A stretch of DNA of 40,410 nucleotides from Candidatus Bathyarchaeota archaeon (GTDB taxonomy: Archaea; Thermoproteota; Bathyarchaeia; Bathyarchaeales; Bathyarchaeaceae). A program made the translations under genes and the position numbers. Of this stretch, positions 40,106 to 40,410 are shown one piece after another; positions within the stretch are counted from its first letter, which is position 1; each line of letters begins with the position of its first letter. A model generated the notes under the pieces. That model had not been told where the DNA came from, did not search any database, and saw only the letters and a list, made by a program, of their open reading frames with translations. The stretch is from NCBI GenBank assembly GCA_030608565.1, contig JAUWDY010000013.1, forward strand, positions 1 to 40,410, written 5' to 3'.

Positions 40106-40365
40106 CTATCCGCAGGTTGGGCATGTGCCACCTGAGCCTGTGGTGCCACATATCATGCGGTTTTTATTCCAAAGTTTTTTCCAGCACTCTTCGCAAACCA
40201 TGATTTGGCCCAGGTCTTTGTGGTCAGCTTGAAGTAACGTTAAGTCTTCGCCGTTTTTTTCGCAAAGCTCACACCTGCCATTATCTCAATGAATTTAACC
40301 TGTGCAGGTGTTGGTTCGTGCCCCAGATTTTCCCCAAGAAGTCCGGCTATGTGGTTTTTTAGCAT
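40106..40365 (-). pseudogene. Frameshifted zinc-ribbon protein
   Basis: On the minus strand, ATG 40365 reads MLKNHIAGLLGENLGHEPTP and continues to IEIMAG. The frame must then shift near 40285, after which it reads RCELCEKNGEDLTLLQADHK, VCEECWKKLWNKNRMIC and ends CPTCG. The joined product, about 86 residues, has three CxxC pairs plus one Cys. Without the shift the first frame stops about 13 residues on, and the second part has no start codon before MVCEEC. This is either a broken gene or a one-base error in the sequence. The right end of the window (40366-40410) is A/T-rich and could hold its TATA box. Confidence 0.55.
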
Positions 40366-40410
40366 GTGTTGAATTAATCCATAATTAAAATTTTAAATTT
40401 AATTTATTAT

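Noticed and set aside
1-40410. tRNA or rRNA genes
   Set aside because: No cloverleaf with T-loop consensus and no rRNA-like stretch was found by eye on either strand; a covariance-model scan would settle it.

Overview
The window looks like a piece of an uncultivated, anaerobic archaeal genome, probably from the Bathyarchaeota or a nearby TACK lineage. This is inferred from gene content; no 16S gene or phylogeny is available here. The evidence is a deoxyhypusine synthase (archaea and eukaryotes), a tungsten-type aldehyde:ferredoxin oxidoreductase, RecA/KaiC-family genes, Lrp-type regulators, TATA-box promoters in front of short leaders, several probably leaderless starts, two radical-SAM enzymes and a large Fe-S assembly gene set. 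Base composition is moderate, with AT-rich gaps between genes.

Layout. 1-827 is the start of a GT28/MurG-like glycosyltransferase that runs off the left edge. 905-7240 is a signalling block: a winged-helix protein with a degenerate KaiC-like domain, a 44-residue zinc ribbon, a 1315-residue TPR protein ending in a second copy of the same degenerate KaiC domain, and a convergent KaiC-like ATPase with an intact P-loop. 7380-10738 holds a small membrane protein and a bactofilin-like beta-solenoid protein. These two share the same 5' cassette (operator-like palindrome, leader, ribosome site and first codons). Between them lie a stand-alone Lrp-type RAM domain and a secreted protein bracketed by a hairpin-bearing direct repeat. 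10740-13080 is a scar of integrated elements: a perfect 52-bp inverted repeat, three remnants of tyrosine recombinases and a few small zinc or membrane proteins.

13103-17926 is metabolic: a double SIS-domain protein, a GNAT acetyltransferase, AOR and deoxyhypusine synthase. 18387-23023 is a cohesin-dockerin locus. It has an extracellular solute-binding protein that appears circularly permuted and carries a C-terminal dockerin, plus two secreted cohesin proteins. 23341-29772 has a PPC/DUF296 protein, a cysteine desulfurase with an IscU scaffold and an 88-residue companion, ArsM and a copper-type P1B ATPase. 29811-31659 is a molybdopterin remnant: MoaD, MoaE, a MoeB truncated at an ATGCATGC palindrome, and a 32-residue SEC-C peptide.

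31809-38037 is an Fe-S and metallocofactor region: a cysteine-rich Lrp regulator, an Nfu protein, a metallo-beta-lactamase fold protein, then a long minus-strand run of Mrp/NBP35, two NifX-like proteins, two MinD-ferredoxin fusions and a radical-SAM protein. 38316-40365 has a thioredoxin, a CoA-binding protein, an NrdG-like radical-SAM activase and a frameshifted zinc-ribbon gene.

Across the window the palindrome ATGCATGC(AT) recurs in gaps between genes far more often than chance would give, and at several places it sits exactly where a gene or repeat is broken. This, the shared 5' cassette, the permuted dockerin protein and the degenerate KaiC pair are the observations most worth following.
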